Part shown: positions 16,630-25,859 of the stretch, one piece after another | Position numbering within the stretch: the first letter of the stretch is position 1 | Layout: every line of letters begins with the position of its first letter | Source of the DNA: Limnohabitans sp. | GTDB lineage: Bacteria > Pseudomonadota > Gammaproteobacteria > Burkholderiales > Burkholderiaceae_C | Direction: 5' to 3' | NCBI RefSeq assembly: GCF_023910625.1 | Contig: NZ_JAAVVW010000003.1 | Coordinates: 2,232,001-2,296,000 of the forward strand | Length of the DNA: 64,000 nucleotides | Program-made: the position numbers and the translations under genes | The notes under the pieces: generated by a model | Databases searched by the model: none | The model's input: only the letters and a program-made list of their open reading frames with translations | Told to the model about the DNA's origin: nothing

Positions 16630-17604
16630 TCAACGGGCGATGAGGTCTTGCACCCAGCGGTGCAAGGCGGCGCGTTCGGCCTGCGGTTCAAACAAGGGTG
16701 CGCGCAAAGCGCATTGACCTTGAAGCTGTGCCATCAGTACCGGACCGCCGGTGGTGTCGCGGCAAGCCAGTAGACGCTCGGCCAAGCCTTGCGCGTCCCC
16801 GGGCTCGAATACGCCGGCGTAACCCTCACCCAGCAGACCCATGTTGCCGTCGATGCGCGAGACCAGCACCGGTGTGCCGCTGCAAATGGCTTCCATCACC
16901 ACATGTGCACCGCCTTCCATGCGGCTGGTGTGTACCAACAAGTGGGCACGCTGGATGCGCTGCAGGGTCTGGCGGTGCGGCAAGGCACCCAGCCAGCGGT
17001 AATGCGGGCATTGTGCCTGTGTCGCTTGCGCGGCCTGGCCCAGCGTGGCATCGAGGGGTGCGCCGATGTGGTCGATCAGGATGCCGCTGTTGGCAGGCAA
17101 CAAGCGGGCCGCTGCCATCAAGGTCAGGGGGTCTTTTTCGTCACGCAAGTGGCCCACCATCACCACGCGCAGGTGGCGTGCCGTTTTGGCCTGGCTTTGG
17201 CGGGTGCCCGTCGATTGGTAAATCACTCGGGTCTTGACTTGCAGCTCTGGCGACAGTCGGTGAATGCCCAAGCCTTGCAGCACCACCAGTGACGACACCA
17301 AATGCAAAGATTGCTGAGCCACTGCGTCGTGGGCAATGTCGCGATAAAGGTCGGTACCCGTGAGGACCAGGCCCAAACCACGCCCACCGCGTTGAGCATG
17401 CCAAGCCAGCAAGGCGTCGGCCGAGCGGCGGGCGTGCAAGGCCAACATCACCTCGTCGGCATGCGCCAGAGCATCGGGCCATTGCTGCACGATGCGCACG
17501 CTGTGTGGCCACAACAGGCGTTGCCAGCGGCGCGCTGTGTGCCAGTTGCCGTTGTTGGCTGAGGCCAAGGCTGGGCTGACAATCACAATGCGCAAAGATT
17601 TCAT
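16630..17604 (-). CDS. senB: Selenosugar synthase SenB-type glycosyltransferase (TIGR04348)
   Basis: Start ATG 17604 gives 324 aa opening RIVIVSPALASANNGNWHTARRW. Family-specific blocks follow: LALHARRSADALLAWH, VLTGTDLYRDIA, LRVVMVGHLRDEKDPLTLMAAARLL, YRWLGALPH and SRMEGGAHVVMEAICSGTPVLVS, which contains the EX7E motif of GT-B family 4 enzymes. SenB uses selenophosphate and UDP-GlcNAc to make a selenosugar, the second ingredient of selenoneine. The selenophosphate source could be the SelD fusion 660 bp away. No senA (selenoneine synthase, EgtB-like) is in the window. Confidence 0.88.
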   Translation of the reverse strand: MKSLRIVIVSPALASANNGNWHTARRWQRLLWPHSVRIVQQWPDALAHADEVMLALHARRSADALLAWHAQRGGRGLGLVLTGTDLYRDIAHDAVAQQSLHLVSSLVVLQGLGIHRLSPELQVKTRVIYQSTGTRQSQAKTARHLRVVMVGHLRDEKDPLTLMAAARLLPANSGILIDHIGAPLDATLGQAAQATQAQCPHYRWLGALPHRQTLQRIQRAHLLVHTSRMEGGAHVVMEAICSGTPVLVSRIDGNMGLLGEGYAGVFEPGDAQGLAERLLACRDTTGGPVLMAQLQGQCALRAPLFEPQAERAALHRWVQDLIAR

Positions 17605-17752
17605 CACGGATTTATAACCGAGTATGCCGATCCGCTGTCTGGAGCCGTGACATTCGTAACCCGGCGTCAGCAGTACCCATGTCATACTTTGTGGGCAGAT
17701 TGCACTCGATCATGAATCGACCCATGGCCATGATTCGGCTTTCAATATCCCT

Positions 17753-17786
17753 GTTTTGATTCGGATAAAACTGAATGAATCAAAAC
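17753..17786. promoter_or_regulatory. Perfect 10-bp inverted repeat upstream of the metal-efflux operon
   Basis: GTTTTGATTC (17753-17762) is mirrored exactly by GAATCAAAAC (17777-17786) across a 14-bp spacer. It lies 64 bp before the preferred start of the outer-membrane gene and covers the upstream ATG at 17775, which argues against that ATG as the true start. TAGAAT at 17812-17817 could be a -10 box. It is a candidate operator for a metal-responsive regulator. Confidence 0.5.
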
Positions 17787-17849
17787 CTCGTTCTGTTTTT
17801 TGTAGAATATAGACCGTTCATGCAATTCACACTTACTCAGGACCATCCC

Positions 17850-19202
17850 ATGATCCTTCCCGCGGTTGTTGGCGGCCTATCGCGCTACAGGGCATCAGGC
17901 CCCAGCGTGGCAGCACTTTGCGTGCTGGGCGCCCTTTTGTGCACAAGCCACTTGACCAGCCTCGCTGCCAATGCGCCCTCCGCTTTGGCGCCCGGTCAGG
18001 GCGTCAGCCCAGCGGTTGTCCAGGAGTTCGATACGGACCGCCTGGAGGCCCTGCTGCTGCAATTCAACCCCCTTCTCAAGGCCACAGCCCAGTCTGTGGA
18101 TGCGGCCCGGGCTTCTGTGACATCGGCGGGCGCTTTGCTCAACCCGCGTGTGGACTGGTCAAGAGGCCCATGGCAGCCGCAGGGTGCCAGCGCTGCCTCC
18201 AGCCAAAGCTGGACCTTGACCCAGCCCATTGAAAACCCCCAAATCCGGCGTGCGCGCATTGACAGCGCCAAGGCGGGCGAAAAAAGCGCCGAGCAGCAAT
18301 TGGCTTTGCTGCGCAATGATCTGTTGGCGCAATTGCGGATGCGGATTTTTGAAGCCATGCTGCATCAGGGTGAAGCCGAGGCCGCGGCCGAGTCGCTGAC
18401 TTTGTTGGAGCAAGTTCAACAAAGGGTTCGCGTGCGCGTGAGCAGTGGCGAGGCGCCACGCTACGAGCTGATCAAGGCAGACTCCGAGGTCATTAACGCC
18501 CGCGAGCGCCAGCAAACAGCCGCTTTGCGCGCAGACAAAACGCTGCTCGAGATCAGCCGGCTTGTGGCTGGTCAGTTGCCCGCCCGCTGGAAACTCAAGC
18601 CACCGACTGCCGCCGAGCGGGCCATGACGCTGACCCTGGAGCAGTTGCAAGCCAGTGCCAACCAGTTCAACCCGGAGATTCTGACCCTCAAGCATGAGTT
18701 CGACCGTGCCCAGTCCCGTTTGGTTGCCGTGCGCGCCAGTGTGTTGCCATCGGTCGACCTGCGCTATTCACAGATGACCGACCCGCAGGTTCGCCAATCC
18801 CAGTGGGGTATCGGCGTTCAAATTCCCTTGTTGGACCAGCGCAGCGGCCCCATCGCCGAGGCGGTGGCCGAACTCGAGCGCGCCCGTCTGCGTTACGAGG
18901 GGCGACAAGCCGAAATGACCCAGCAGGTGTTGTTGGCCTGGCGGTCCCTGGAGATGTCCCGTTTGCGTGTAGACGCCCTGAGTCAGGGCGTTGTCCGCGA
19001 AGCCGAATCGGCATTGCGCGTGGCCGAAGCGGCTTATCGCTTTGGCGAGCGAGGCATCTTGGACGTGCTGGATGCACAGCGGGTTTTGCGCAGCGTTCGC
19101 GCCGACCTCTTGCAGGCCCGTTTCCAGTTGCAAGTGGCCCGCATCACCTTGCTTCAGCTCAGTGGTCGTTACGCTTCAGATTCCAACCTTTCCCAAAAAT
19201 GA
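17850..19202 (+). CDS. Outer-membrane efflux protein (CzcC/TolC-type)
   Basis: Starting at ATG 17850 gives 450 aa with an N-terminal hydrophobic export signal (VAALCVLGALLCTSHLTSLAANA) and two OEP repeats with long helices (residues about 60-240 and 270-440), for example LNPRVDWSRG, GSGEAPRYELIKADSEV and YRFGERGILDVLDAQRVLRSVRADLL. It forms the outer-membrane duct of the tripartite metal efflux system. ATG 17775 is in frame but lies inside the inverted repeat. The stop overlaps the next start (ATGA). Confidence 0.87.
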   Translation: MILPAVVGGLSRYRASGPSVAALCVLGALLCTSHLTSLAANAPSALAPGQGVSPAVVQEFDTDRLEALLLQFNPLLKATAQSVDAARASVTSAGALLNPRVDWSRGPWQPQGASAASSQSWTLTQPIENPQIRRARIDSAKAGEKSAEQQLALLRNDLLAQLRMRIFEAMLHQGEAEAAAESLTLLEQVQQRVRVRVSSGEAPRYELIKADSEVINARERQQTAALRADKTLLEISRLVAGQLPARWKLKPPTAAERAMTLTLEQLQASANQFNPEILTLKHEFDRAQSRLVAVRASVLPSVDLRYSQMTDPQVRQSQWGIGVQIPLLDQRSGPIAEAVAELERARLRYEGRQAEMTQQVLLAWRSLEMSRLRVDALSQGVVREAESALRVAEAAYRFGERGILDVLDAQRVLRSVRADLLQARFQLQVARITLLQLSGRYASDSNLSQK

Positions 19203-20383
19203 AACCCATGCACTTCCCGATCAATCACCCCTTGCGCTCACAAGTACTTTTACTCACCACCCTTGTGGCTGCTCTGTTGCTGGTGGGCTGCGGACAGCAG
19301 TCTGACCCAGTTGCTACGCCAGTGGCCAAGCCTGCGGCAGACCCATTGCAAATCAAGGTCGAGCCTTCCATGGCGAGCCGCTTCAAAGTGGGCGAGGTGG
19401 TCATGAGCACCATCGTGCCCATCAAAGAAGTCCCTGGCCGAATTGAAGCCAATGAACGTCAAGTCACACGAATTGGTGCTTCGGTCACAGGGCGCGTGAC
19501 CGAGCTGCTGGTGGAGGTGGGGGATCGTATTCGAGTTGGTCAGCCTTTGGCGCGTATTGCCAGCCCCGAATTGACACAGGCCCAAATGGGATTCTTGCGT
19601 GCTTACTCAAACGCGGGTCTGGCCGAGCGGGCTGTAGATCGCGCGCGACAGCTTTTTCAGGCCGATGTGATTGGTGCTGCTGAACTGCAGCGCCGCGAAT
19701 CCGAACTGTCTGTGACCCGTGCAGAACTGCGTGCCTTGGGTGATCAACTCAAGTTGTTGGGTATTTCAGGCGCTTCCCTGGAGGCGCTGCGTGACCAGGG
19801 TGCATTGCAGTCGCATGCCCCGGTGCTGGCGACGCAATCGGGCGTCTTGCTCGAGCGCAAAATCAGCAACGGTCAGGTGGTGCAGCCCGGCGACCATCTG
19901 TTTACTGTGGCCGATCTGGCCAATGTTTGGGTTGGGGGCGCTTTGCCTGAGCAAACCGCTCGTTCGGTGCGAATCGGTCAGCAAGTCGACATCGAAGTGC
20001 CTGCTTTGGCTAACCGGCAGTTGTCCGGAAAAATCATTTATGTCGGCGACGCGGTCTCACCCGAGACACGCACGGTGCCGTTTCGCACCCAGGTAGACAA
20101 CCTCAGTCGCGATTTGAAACCTCAAATGCTGGTCACCATGAGCATTCGGGGAGAGGCCACCAGTGAATTGGTGGTGCCCCAAGAGGCGGTCATCCGCGAA
20201 AGCGACCGAGACCATGTGTACCTCAAGATTGCAGAGGGCACTTACCGTTTCACACCGGTTGAACTGGCCCCGGCCCACCACGACTTGCGGCCCGTGATCA
20301 AGGGACTCAAGCTGGGCGACCAAGTGGTCATTGATGGCGCATTCCATTTGCACAACGAGCGCAAGCGCGCCGAACTTCAGTAA
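19199..20383 (+). CDS. RND efflux periplasmic adaptor (CzcB/CusB-type lipoprotein)
   Basis: The 394-aa protein begins with a lipoprotein signal (LLTTLVAALLLVGCGQQ, lipobox Cys in LVGC). Then come a barrel-sandwich hybrid domain (IGASVTGRVTELLVEVGDRIRVGQPLARI), a helical hairpin and a beta-barrel (VWVGGALPEQTARSVRIGQQVDIEVPA) with C-terminal EAVIRESDRDHVYL. It links the inner-membrane pump to the outer-membrane duct. A second ATG lies at 19208. Met-rich or His-rich metal motifs are not obvious, so the metal is not identifiable here. Confidence 0.88.
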   Translation: MKPMHFPINHPLRSQVLLLTTLVAALLLVGCGQQSDPVATPVAKPAADPLQIKVEPSMASRFKVGEVVMSTIVPIKEVPGRIEANERQVTRIGASVTGRVTELLVEVGDRIRVGQPLARIASPELTQAQMGFLRAYSNAGLAERAVDRARQLFQADVIGAAELQRRESELSVTRAELRALGDQLKLLGISGASLEALRDQGALQSHAPVLATQSGVLLERKISNGQVVQPGDHLFTVADLANVWVGGALPEQTARSVRIGQQVDIEVPALANRQLSGKIIYVGDAVSPETRTVPFRTQVDNLSRDLKPQMLVTMSIRGEATSELVVPQEAVIRESDRDHVYLKIAEGTYRFTPVELAPAHHDLRPVIKGLKLGDQVVIDGAFHLHNERKRAELQ

Positions 20384-20395
20384 TAAGGACCTGCC

Positions 20396-23300
20396 ATGCT
20401 GAAGTCATTGATCCGTGCCGCTTTGTCCCAGCGCTTGCTGGTGCTGGTGGTAGCGATTGTTTTGCTGGGATTTGGCGGTCGGGCGGCCATGCGCCTGTCT
20501 GTCGATGCGTTTCCCGATGTGACCAACGTGCAGGTCCAGGTGGCCACCGAGGTGCCTGGCCGCTCTCCGGAAGAGGTGGAACGTTTTGTCACCATGCCCC
20601 TCGAAGTGGCCATGACCGGATTGCCGGGCCTGACCGAGATGCGAGCCCTCAATCGTGCAGGTTTGTCCTTGGTGACCTTGGTCTTCACTGACAAAACCGA
20701 CGTTTACTTTGCGCGCCAATTGGTGATGGAGCGCTTGCTCGAAGTCACCCCGCGCATGCCCGAGGGGGTGGTGCCGGTTTTGGGCCCGGTGTCCACCGGC
20801 TTGGGCGAGGTTTACCAATACACCTTGGTACACCCGGATGATGGCGACCGCCAACTCTCCGACAGCGAACTGATGGAGCGCCGCGTCATCCAGGATTGGG
20901 TGCTGCGCCCCATGTTGCGCTCGATCCCGGGTGTGGCCGAGATCAACTCGATGGGCGGCCTGGAGCGCCAATTCCAGGTGCTGGTCAACCCAGACCGGCT
21001 GCGCCACTACCGTTTGTCGCTGCGTGAGGTGCTCGAGTCGATTGAGCGCAACAACGCCAACTCGGGGGGCGGTCTGCTGCGCTCCTCGGCCGAGCAGTAC
21101 CTGATCCGTGGCGTGGGCCTGATCCAGACGGCCGACGACATCGGCAACATCATCTTGAAAGAGTCGGGTGATGTGCCGGTGTTCGTGCGCGATGTGGCGC
21201 AAGTTCAAATCGGTGCTGCCGTGCGCCAAGGCGCCATTGTGCGCAATGGTGAGACCGAGGCCGTGGCCGGTATCGTGATGATGCTGCGCGGCGCCAACGC
21301 CAAAGAGGTGGTGGGCCGGGTCAAGACCAAGGTCAATGAAATCAACCAAAAGGGCATGCTGCCCGGTGGCCTGCAGATCGAAGCTTTCTACGACCGCACC
21401 GAGTTGGTCGATTCGGCCTTGTGGATGGTGACCAAGGTGCTGCTGGAAGGCATTGTTTTCATCATCATCATTTTGTTGTTGTTCTTGGGCGATGTGCGCT
21501 CTAGTCTGGTGGTGGTGGCCACGATTGTCATCACGCCCTTGGTCACCTTCATGATGATGAACCATTTGGGCCTCTCGGCCAACCTCATGTCGCTCGGGGG
21601 CTTGGCCATCGCGATTGGCCTGATGGTGGACGGCACGGTGGTGGTGGTTGAAAACGTCTTCCACAAATTGGGCCAAGCCGGATCCAGCCGGGAGTCCAGG
21701 CTGCGAACCATCCTGGAGGCCACCAGTGAAATCGCCAAGCCCACGGTGTATGGCATGTCCATCATCATCTTGGTGTTCCTGCCCCTGATGACCTTGACGG
21801 GCATGGAAGGCAAGATGTTTGCGCCTTTGGCCCTGACCATTGCGATCGCATTGGCCGTGTCCTTGGTGGTGTCGCTGTTTTTGTCGCCGGTGCTGTGCAG
21901 CTATGTGCTGCGTGGCGGCAGCGACCACGACACCAAGCCGATCGCCTTTTTGAAGCGCCATTACCTGACGGTTTTGCATGTGGCCTTGGGCGCTGAAAAG
22001 AAGACGATCGCGATTGCTGTGGTCTTGTTGGTCGGCTCTTTGTCTTTGTTTCCGCTGCTTGGCAAAAGCTTCATCCCCACCATGAAAGAGGGCAACATCG
22101 TTCCTCAATTGATTCGTGTGCCCAGCATTGCTTTGGACGAGTCGCTCAAGGTGGAATTTGAGGCGATGAAAATCGTCTCGCAAGTGCCAGGCGTCAAATC
22201 GGTGGTGGCCAAATTGGGCCGAGGTGAATCATTGGCCGACCCTGTCGGCCCCAACGAATCCGATCCGATCGTGGTGATTGACCGCGAAGCCGGTCGCACC
22301 CAGACCGAGATCGAAGAAGACATTCGCAAAGCGCTCGCGGTGTTGCCTGGGGTGCAGGTCATCATGAACCAGCCCATCGCACAACGGGTGGACGAAATGG
22401 TGACCGGTGTGCGCTCGCAATTGGCCATCAAGGTGTTTGGCGATGATTTGGCCGAGCTCAAGCGCATCTCCGAAGAGGTCGCTCGCATCACCAGCACCGT
22501 GCCTGGCGCCATTGACTTGCGTGTGGAACGCTTGTCGGGGCAGCAGACCTTGACCATTGAAATTGACCGGCAATCGATCGCCCGGTATGGCATCAATGTC
22601 TCGGATGTCAACGACTTGATCGAAACCGCGTTTGGCGGCAACGAGGTGGGACAGTTGTATGAAGGGCAAAGGCGCTTTGCCATTGTGGTGCGGTACCCGA
22701 GCGAGTACCGCAATTCGATTCAAGCCATCCGCAACACCACCTTGAAAACCAGCGACGGCACCCTGGTGCCCTTGTCGGCCGTGGCCAGCATCGAACTGCT
22801 GGACAGTCCTCCCACCATCAGCCGTGAATTTGGCAAACGCCGTGTGGTGGTGGGTGCTAACGTCAGTGGCCGGGATTTGGGGGGCTTTGTGCAAGAAGTC
22901 CAGCGGCGCGTGGATGCCGAGTTGACTTTGCCCGATGGCTACTACTTGTCTTGGGGTGGACAGTTTGAAAACATGGAGCGCGCCATGGCCACACTGACGG
23001 TCATTGTGCCGCTCACCATTGCTGCGATTTTCTTCTTGCTCTTCATGCTGTTCAACTCGGTACGGTTGGCTTCTTTGATCATTTTGGTTTTGCCGTTTGC
23101 ATCGATCGGTGGTGTCATTGCCCTGTTTGTTTCGGGCGAATACATCAGCGTACCGGCCTCGGTCGGCTTCATTGCCTTGTGGGGCATTGCGGTGCTCAAT
23201 GGTGTGGTGCTGGTCAGCTCGATTCGCAAATTGCGCGAAGACGGCATGGCGGTTGCTGCAGCGGTTCGCGAGGGTTGCGTGCAACGCTTCAGACCAGTGC

Positions 23301-23485
23301 TCATGACGGCAACTGTGGCGATGCTGGCATTGGTCCCCTTCCTGTTTGCCACAGGCCCCGGATCAGAAGTTCAACGTCCTTTGGCCGTGGTGGTCATCGG
23401 GGGTCTGATTTCTTCTACTTTACTGACTTTGGTCGTCTTGCCCGCTCTTTACAGGTGGTTTGATGATGTGCCACAAGAAGCTTGA
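20396..23485 (+). CDS. Heavy-metal efflux RND pump (CzcA/CusA family)
   Basis: The 1029-aa protein has two sets of six membrane segments with large periplasmic loops. Family blocks include VDAFPDVTNVQVQV near the N-terminus, SLGGLAIAIGLMVDGTVVVVENVFHKLG in TM4 and a C-terminal FRPVLMTATVAMLALVPFL. In TM4 the second CzcA acid (D402 position) is Ala while VDG and VEN are kept, which is closer to the CusA/HME3 groups than to Zn/Co/Cd CzcA. It exports metal cations from periplasm or cytoplasm using the proton gradient. It is the third gene of the operon, 12 bp after the adaptor. Confidence 0.9.
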   Translation: MLKSLIRAALSQRLLVLVVAIVLLGFGGRAAMRLSVDAFPDVTNVQVQVATEVPGRSPEEVERFVTMPLEVAMTGLPGLTEMRALNRAGLSLVTLVFTDKTDVYFARQLVMERLLEVTPRMPEGVVPVLGPVSTGLGEVYQYTLVHPDDGDRQLSDSELMERRVIQDWVLRPMLRSIPGVAEINSMGGLERQFQVLVNPDRLRHYRLSLREVLESIERNNANSGGGLLRSSAEQYLIRGVGLIQTADDIGNIILKESGDVPVFVRDVAQVQIGAAVRQGAIVRNGETEAVAGIVMMLRGANAKEVVGRVKTKVNEINQKGMLPGGLQIEAFYDRTELVDSALWMVTKVLLEGIVFIIIILLLFLGDVRSSLVVVATIVITPLVTFMMMNHLGLSANLMSLGGLAIAIGLMVDGTVVVVENVFHKLGQAGSSRESRLRTILEATSEIAKPTVYGMSIIILVFLPLMTLTGMEGKMFAPLALTIAIALAVSLVVSLFLSPVLCSYVLRGGSDHDTKPIAFLKRHYLTVLHVALGAEKKTIAIAVVLLVGSLSLFPLLGKSFIPTMKEGNIVPQLIRVPSIALDESLKVEFEAMKIVSQVPGVKSVVAKLGRGESLADPVGPNESDPIVVIDREAGRTQTEIEEDIRKALAVLPGVQVIMNQPIAQRVDEMVTGVRSQLAIKVFGDDLAELKRISEEVARITSTVPGAIDLRVERLSGQQTLTIEIDRQSIARYGINVSDVNDLIETAFGGNEVGQLYEGQRRFAIVVRYPSEYRNSIQAIRNTTLKTSDGTLVPLSAVASIELLDSPPTISREFGKRRVVVGANVSGRDLGGFVQEVQRRVDAELTLPDGYYLSWGGQFENMERAMATLTVIVPLTIAAIFFLLFMLFNSVRLASLIILVLPFASIGGVIALFVSGEYISVPASVGFIALWGIAVLNGVVLVSSIRKLREDGMAVAAAVREGCVQRFRPVLMTATVAMLALVPFLFATGPGSEVQRPLAVVVIGGLISSTLLTLVVLPALYRWFDDVPQEA

Positions 23486-23500
23486 AACTGGAGTTCATGT

Positions 23501-23830
23501 ATGAAAGAAGTACGCGCCATCATTCGCCCCAATCGCCGAGAGCGTTTGCGAGAAGCTTTGCGGGCAATCCCTAATTTTCCCGGAGTGTCTATGTTCAGTG
23601 CGCAGGGCTTCACAGCCCCGGCCTCTGTCGATAAACGCAGTGTGCGTGACGAGTTGACCGACTTCACAGAGAAGTACATGGTCTGTGTCCTATGCCCCGA
23701 TGACATGGTGGAAACCATACGGAATGTCATCATCAAATCGTGCACCACCGGTCAAATCGGCGATGGCTTGGTCTGGGTGTTGGATGTGGCCACAGTTCAT
23801 CGCATTCGCAACGGCGAGCCCATGGCCTGA
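23501..23830 (+). CDS. PII-like protein of the metal-efflux-associated group (PII-NG)
   Basis: The 109-aa protein has the PII ferredoxin-like fold: KEVRAIIRPNRRERLREALRAIPNFPGVSMFSAQGF, a T-loop region without the uridylylated Tyr of GlnB/GlnK, and the C-terminal GQIGDGLVWVLDVATVHRIRNGE matching the PII GxIGDGxIFV block. It follows the RND pump by 15 bp and precedes the terminator, so it is part of the operon. A PII group linked to heavy-metal RND operons has been described (PII-NG). Its ligand and target are unknown; it may gate the pump in response to a nucleotide or metal. Confidence 0.85.
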   Translation: MKEVRAIIRPNRRERLREALRAIPNFPGVSMFSAQGFTAPASVDKRSVRDELTDFTEKYMVCVLCPDDMVETIRNVIIKSCTTGQIGDGLVWVLDVATVHRIRNGEPMA

Positions 23831-23853
23831 GAGCTGCCAACTTGGAGAGCCTG

Positions 23854-23879
23854 AACCCACCGCATTCGGTGGGTTTTTT
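23854..23879 (+). terminator. Rho-independent terminator of the metal-efflux operon
   Basis: AACCCACCG-CATT-CGGTGGGTT forms a strong GC stem, followed by TTTTT. It lies about 25 bp after the PII-like gene. Confidence 0.9.
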
Positions 23880-24077
23880 GCTCAGGTTGAGATCAACAAC
23901 CCCCCACACAAGAGCTTTGGGGTGCGATCTGCCTTGACGGTTGAACGGGAGTTGTTCAAGTTCCTGCCGCAACCGGCTGCCCTCATCCAACTACTTGGTG
24001 GGTGTTTTTCAGATTCGGCACTGCCTGTCAAAAAATTTCAGGGTGTAATGCACCTTTCTTGTCAATGTCCGATCACC

Positions 24078-24947
24078 ATGAACCTGAACGTTATCGCCCA
24101 TCTTCGTACCAAAGCATGCTTGGGCTTGCTGGCCTTGTTTGCCATGACCCACGCCAGTGCCCAAACCACGCTGCGCGTGACCACCATCCCCGAAGAAGCG
24201 GCCACCGAGCAGGTGCGCAAGTTCACGCCCTTGGCTAATTACCTGGAAAAGCAGCTGGGCATGAAGGTGCAATTCACCCCCGTGACCGATTACCCCGCTG
24301 CCGTAGAGTCTTTGGTGAACAAAAAGGTGGACCTCGTCTGGTTCGGTGGCTTCACCTTTGTGCAAGCGAGCATCCGCTCGGGCGGCAAGATCGTGCCCAT
24401 CGCCCAGCGCGAAGAAGACACGCGCTTTCAGTCGGTGTTCATCGCCAAGACCAACTCGGGCATCAAATCTTTGGCCGACATGAAGGGCAAGCAAGTGTCG
24501 TTCGGCTCGCAAAGCAGCACCTCGGGCCACCTGATGCCGCGCAGCTTTTTGCTGCAAGCCAACATCGACCCTGAAAAAGACTTCAAACGCATCGCCTACA
24601 GCGGTGCGCACGACGCCACCATTGCTTCTGTCGTTAGCGGCAAGGTCGATGCCGCGGCGCTGGACATCACGGTTTGGCGCAAGTTTGTTGCTGAGAACAA
24701 GGTCAACACGCAAGACGTGAACGTGTTCTTCACCACCGCGCCTTACTTCAATTACAACTGGTCGGTTCATGCCGACATGCCCGCCGATGTGCGCGAAAAA
24801 ATCAAGGCCGCCTTGTTGGCCCTGAACCCCGCCAACCCCGAGCACGCTGAGATCTTGAAGCTCAACCGCTCGACCCGCTACATCTCCACCACGCCCGAGA
24901 ACTACAAGGGCCTGGAGTCGGCCGCTCGCAGCGCAGGTCTGCTGTAA
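24078..24947 (+). CDS. PhnD-like periplasmic binding protein, putative selenate ABC transporter
   Basis: Start ATG 24078 gives 289 aa with a signal peptide (CLGLLALFAMTHASA). The mature part reads LRVTTIPEEAATEQVRKFTPLANYLEKQLGMKVQF, YPAAVESLVNKKVDLVWFGGFTFVQA, VSFGSQSSTSGHLMPR and AYSGAHDATIASVVSGKVDAA. This matches, as I recall it, the PhnD subgroup annotated as putative selenate ABC transporter binding protein (TIGR04553). Phosphonate or phosphite are alternative ligands. The nearby selD and senB support selenium uptake. It heads a four-gene importer operon. Confidence 0.8.
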   Translation: MNLNVIAHLRTKACLGLLALFAMTHASAQTTLRVTTIPEEAATEQVRKFTPLANYLEKQLGMKVQFTPVTDYPAAVESLVNKKVDLVWFGGFTFVQASIRSGGKIVPIAQREEDTRFQSVFIAKTNSGIKSLADMKGKQVSFGSQSSTSGHLMPRSFLLQANIDPEKDFKRIAYSGAHDATIASVVSGKVDAAALDITVWRKFVAENKVNTQDVNVFFTTAPYFNYNWSVHADMPADVREKIKAALLALNPANPEHAEILKLNRSTRYISTTPENYKGLESAARSAGLL

Positions 24948-24966
24948 AAGCCTGAGCTGCACTGCG

Positions 24967-25803
24967 GTGAAGATCGAACTCTCGGCCCTGGAGGCGCGGC
25001 ACCCGGCAGCCTTGGCGGGCGCGCCAGCGGCCTTGCGGGCTTTGAACCTGCGCTTTAGCGCAGGCGAGCAAGTGGCCATCATTGGCCCATCGGGCGCAGG
25101 CAAGACCACCTTGCTGCAGGTGCTGGCCTGTGCGCAGCGGCCCACCCAAGGCAGCTTGCAGTTGTCGGACGTGAACCCTTGGACACAATCGGCGGGCGCG
25201 CTGCGCCGTTTGCGCGGCCAGTTGTTTCTGGCCCCGCAGGTGCCGCCGTTGCCGCCGCGCCAACGCGTGGTGACCTCGGTGCTGGCCGGGCGTTTGCCCA
25301 GCATGGGCTTGTGGGCCAGTTTGCGCTCGCTGTTTTACCCGGCCGACATTCCTTCCGCCTACGAAGCTTTGGTGCACTTTGATTTGGGCGACAAATTGTT
25401 CGAACGGGTGGACCATTTGTCGGGTGGTGAGCGCCAGCGCGTGGGCCTGGCACGCGCCCTGCTGGCCCCTGCCAGCCTGTGGCTGATCGACGAGCCTTTG
25501 TCAGCACTTGACCCGATGCGCGCCCGCATGGCCATGACGGCCTTGGTGGGCTTGGCCGCCGAACGCCAAGTGACGCTGGTGGCCACCTTGCACCAAGTGG
25601 ACATGGCCTTGGCGCACTTTCCGCGCATCATTGGGCTGCGCGATGGTCAGATGGAGTTTGACTTGCCTTCTGCACAAGTCAGCCGCGAGCACTTGGCCCA
25701 CCTGTATGACCAGTACGAACACGAGCTGCGCGGCGAAGCGCCGATGCACTTGGACGAGCCGGCCTCGGCAGCGACTGCGCCAGCTGTGATGCATTGCCGC
25801 TGA
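24967..25803 (+). CDS. ABC transporter ATPase, PhnC-like (putative selenate importer)
   Basis: The 278-aa protein has Walker A GPSGAGKTT, Q-loop FLAPQVPPLPPRQ, signature LSGGERQRVGLARAL, Walker B LWLIDEPLSALDP and the switch in TLHQVDMAL. The start is GTG at 24967, 19 bp after the binding protein. The C-terminal 30 residues (EAPMHLDEPASAATAPAVMH) are a low-complexity tail. PhnC-like ATPases power phosphonate-type importers. Confidence 0.87.
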   Translation: MKIELSALEARHPAALAGAPAALRALNLRFSAGEQVAIIGPSGAGKTTLLQVLACAQRPTQGSLQLSDVNPWTQSAGALRRLRGQLFLAPQVPPLPPRQRVVTSVLAGRLPSMGLWASLRSLFYPADIPSAYEALVHFDLGDKLFERVDHLSGGERQRVGLARALLAPASLWLIDEPLSALDPMRARMAMTALVGLAAERQVTLVATLHQVDMALAHFPRIIGLRDGQMEFDLPSAQVSREHLAHLYDQYEHELRGEAPMHLDEPASAATAPAVMHCR

Positions 25804-25859
25804 CGCGGCCTGCGACCTGACCTCTGATCCCTGACCCTTCACACACGCTCGAACGCGAC

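Noticed and set aside
20405..22183. Long antisense open frame opposite the RND pump gene
   Set aside because: It mirrors a strongly coding plus-strand gene and is rich in His/Gln, the usual shadow of GC-rich codons; no domain or ribosome site.
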